Shown: positions 5,041 to 6,026 of the stretch, one piece after another | Layout: every line of letters starts with the position of its first letter | Position numbering within the stretch: position 1 is the first letter of the stretch | Assembly: GCA_022843085.1 (NCBI GenBank) | Contig: JALHOI010000161.1 | Span: 1,109 to 7,134 of the forward strand | Direction: 5' to 3' | Source of the DNA: Pseudobdellovibrionaceae bacterium | GTDB lineage: Bacteria; Bdellovibrionota; Bdellovibrionia; Bdellovibrionales; JAMPXM01 | Length of the DNA: 6,026 nucleotides | Notes under the pieces: model-generated | Told to the model about the DNA's origin: nothing | What the model saw: only the letters and a program-made list of their open reading frames with translations | Database searches by the model: none | Position numbers and translations under genes: made by a program

Positions 5041-6026
5041 GTGCGAATCTTGTTCATCACAAGGATTCACCCGAAGCGAGAGCTCGGTGCGCTTGAGACG
5101 AGACTGCACGACCGTCTGTGTGAACTTAGCGAACTCGGGCATGACGTTCTTGTTTTGACCAAGTGGTCGGGTGAGGCCATCGACTTTCGGCTACCGAACA
5201 GAATTGAAGTCAGGTCTCCTTTCAAAACTTTTCGCACTTGGGAGTGGACGCGCGCTCTTCCGATGGTGTTTGCCTGGCAACCAGAGCTGCTGCACGTTTT
5301 TGATCCCGGCCTGACTGCGTTTGAACGAACGCTTTCTGTCGAAATGATGGCGATAACAATGATGGATACTCTTCGTCGGGCGTCACGCGGCCGTTCGTCT
5401 TACCTGGGCGGTTTAGTTTCAATTTCTCACGAGAATTCGAGCGACCCCGACAGCTGGAAAAGAGCGGGCGCAGAAGTTATCGAAAGTGGTTGGCTGAGGG
5501 CCGTCGGTGCCGATCGGGCCTACCAGCCGTGGGATTTTGCTGTCCAACGACCCCTCCGATTTGTCTTGGCTGGCGAAGCCGCCTTCGAAGTGGTCCTCGA
5601 CGCTCTTCGTGAAATGCAAACCAGGCCAGGTTTCGAACTCACCGTATTTTTAAGGCGCAGCGATTTGTCTTCTGATGAGCGCCGAAAACTTGCCAAGGCC
5701 GAACGAAATCTAGAGCTCGAAAACAAACTTGCAGTCGGTCGCCGACTCAGACTGGTCGACCCCGTTCGACTCGGTAACTTCGATGGCGCCATCGTGGCCG
5801 GACTCAGTCTTGATGTCGCCCGAAGCTGGGTCGAGCGCTTAGCAACGCCTTTAGTCTTAAGCGAAAGCCTTCGGCCGCTTGCCGAAGAACTTGGCGACCG
5901 AGGAATGCGAGCGCAGGTGCTTTCTCCGCTCGTTTCAGAAATCGCACCCATGGCCCAGGCGCTGGCGCTCTTGACGGATTACGACCGCCTGAAGTCGGCG
6001 TGGTCAGAAATCGAGCACGGCGCGCT
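5041..6026 (+). CDS. GT-B fold glycosyltransferase, GT4-like, divergent (partial, 3' end outside window)
   Basis: 328 complete codons are visible, with no stop before the window edge. The start is GTG 5041, two codons after the Nudix gene's TAG and in the same frame. The N-terminal half looks like a GT-B acceptor domain: MRILFITRIHP, a loop RELGALE (13-19) where GT4 enzymes usually have a glycine pair, an amphipathic helix, then GHDVLVLTKW, and LLHVFDPGL (83-91), like the common DVVHVHDP strand. A second Rossmann-like domain begins near residue 171 (PLRFVLAGEA) and ends in a GT4-like pattern, WVERLATPLVLSES followed by a helix and LTDYDRLKSAWSE. The donor-site E-x7-E motif looks broken: Glu265 is present but residue 257 is Leu. 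GT4 enzymes move a sugar from a nucleotide donor to lipid or glycan acceptors at the inner membrane face; substrate and activity cannot be read here. From the family pattern probably only a short C-terminal part is missing. It could be inactive. Confidence 0.72.
   Translation, partial: MRILFITRIHPKRELGALETRLHDRLCELSELGHDVLVLTKWSGEAIDFRLPNRIEVRSPFKTFRTWEWTRALPMVFAWQPELLHVFDPGLTAFERTLSVEMMAITMMDTLRRASRGRSSYLGGLVSISHENSSDPDSWKRAGAEVIESGWLRAVGADRAYQPWDFAVQRPLRFVLAGEAAFEVVLDALREMQTRPGFELTVFLRRSDLSSDERRKLAKAERNLELENKLAVGRRLRLVDPVRLGNFDGAIVAGLSLDVARSWVERLATPLVLSESLRPLAEELGDRGMRAQVLSPLVSEIAPMAQALALLTDYDRLKSAWSEIEHGA

Noticed and set aside
5520..5951. 143-codon minus-strand frame inside the glycosyltransferase
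   Set aside because: Ser/Arg-rich antisense product; the plus-strand frame is open for 328 codons with GT-B features and a ribosome-binding site.
1..6026. CRISPR array, tRNA/rRNA genes, insertion sequence, toxin-antitoxin or defence system
   Set aside because: No spaced identical repeats, cloverleaf-like sequences, transposase motifs or small paired genes were seen; the genes present are ordinary metabolic and envelope functions.

Overview
The window looks like ordinary chromosomal DNA from a Gram-negative, respiring bacterium with lipopolysaccharide. The pointers are a stand-alone heptose-phosphate-kinase-like gene and a class 2 (quinone-linked) dihydroorotate dehydrogenase. GC content is moderate, a little above half by eye. 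The overall protein style would fit Bdellovibrionota or another deeply branching proteobacterial group, but that placement is an inference and no marker here proves it. I see no mobile element, CRISPR array, rRNA or tRNA, and no convincing sign of a defence system or other new multi-gene system.

Layout, left to right. Positions 1-138 (+) hold what is probably the 3' end of an unidentified gene. It converges on a secreted protein of unknown function (156-830, minus), which has a GTG start, a strong Shine-Dalgarno sequence and a clear signal peptide. Upstream of that, on the same strand, is a PfkB/RfaE1-type sugar kinase (979-about 2016, minus). A divergent intergenic region of about 107 bases (2017-2123) separates the kinase from a rightward run of four genes: glutamate dehydrogenase (2124-3431), dihydroorotate dehydrogenase pyrD with a TTG start (3493-4548), a MutT-like Nudix hydrolase (4552-5034), and a GT-B/GT4-like glycosyltransferase with a GTG start (5041 to the window edge). 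The last three are separated by only 3 and 6 bases and share one reading frame, so they are very likely co-transcribed. No stretch over 300 bases lacks a gene.

The genes look like housekeeping functions: nitrogen/carbon exchange at glutamate, pyrimidine synthesis, nucleotide-pool cleaning and surface glycan assembly. The kinase and glycosyltransferase could both serve envelope polysaccharide, but nothing in the sequence ties them together directly.

The most interesting non-coding signal is the 61-base gdh-pyrD gap. Two tandem, imperfect copies of a roughly 30-base hairpin unit fill it. One stem position has changed on both sides (G-C in one copy, C-G in the other), so pairing is preserved. 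The second hairpin ends in the G-run that would serve as ribosome-binding site for the TTG start of pyrD. A weaker GAA-loop hairpin sits at the mutT-glycosyltransferase junction. The second point of interest is that the glycosyltransferase appears to lack the first glutamate of the usual GT4 E-x7-E motif.
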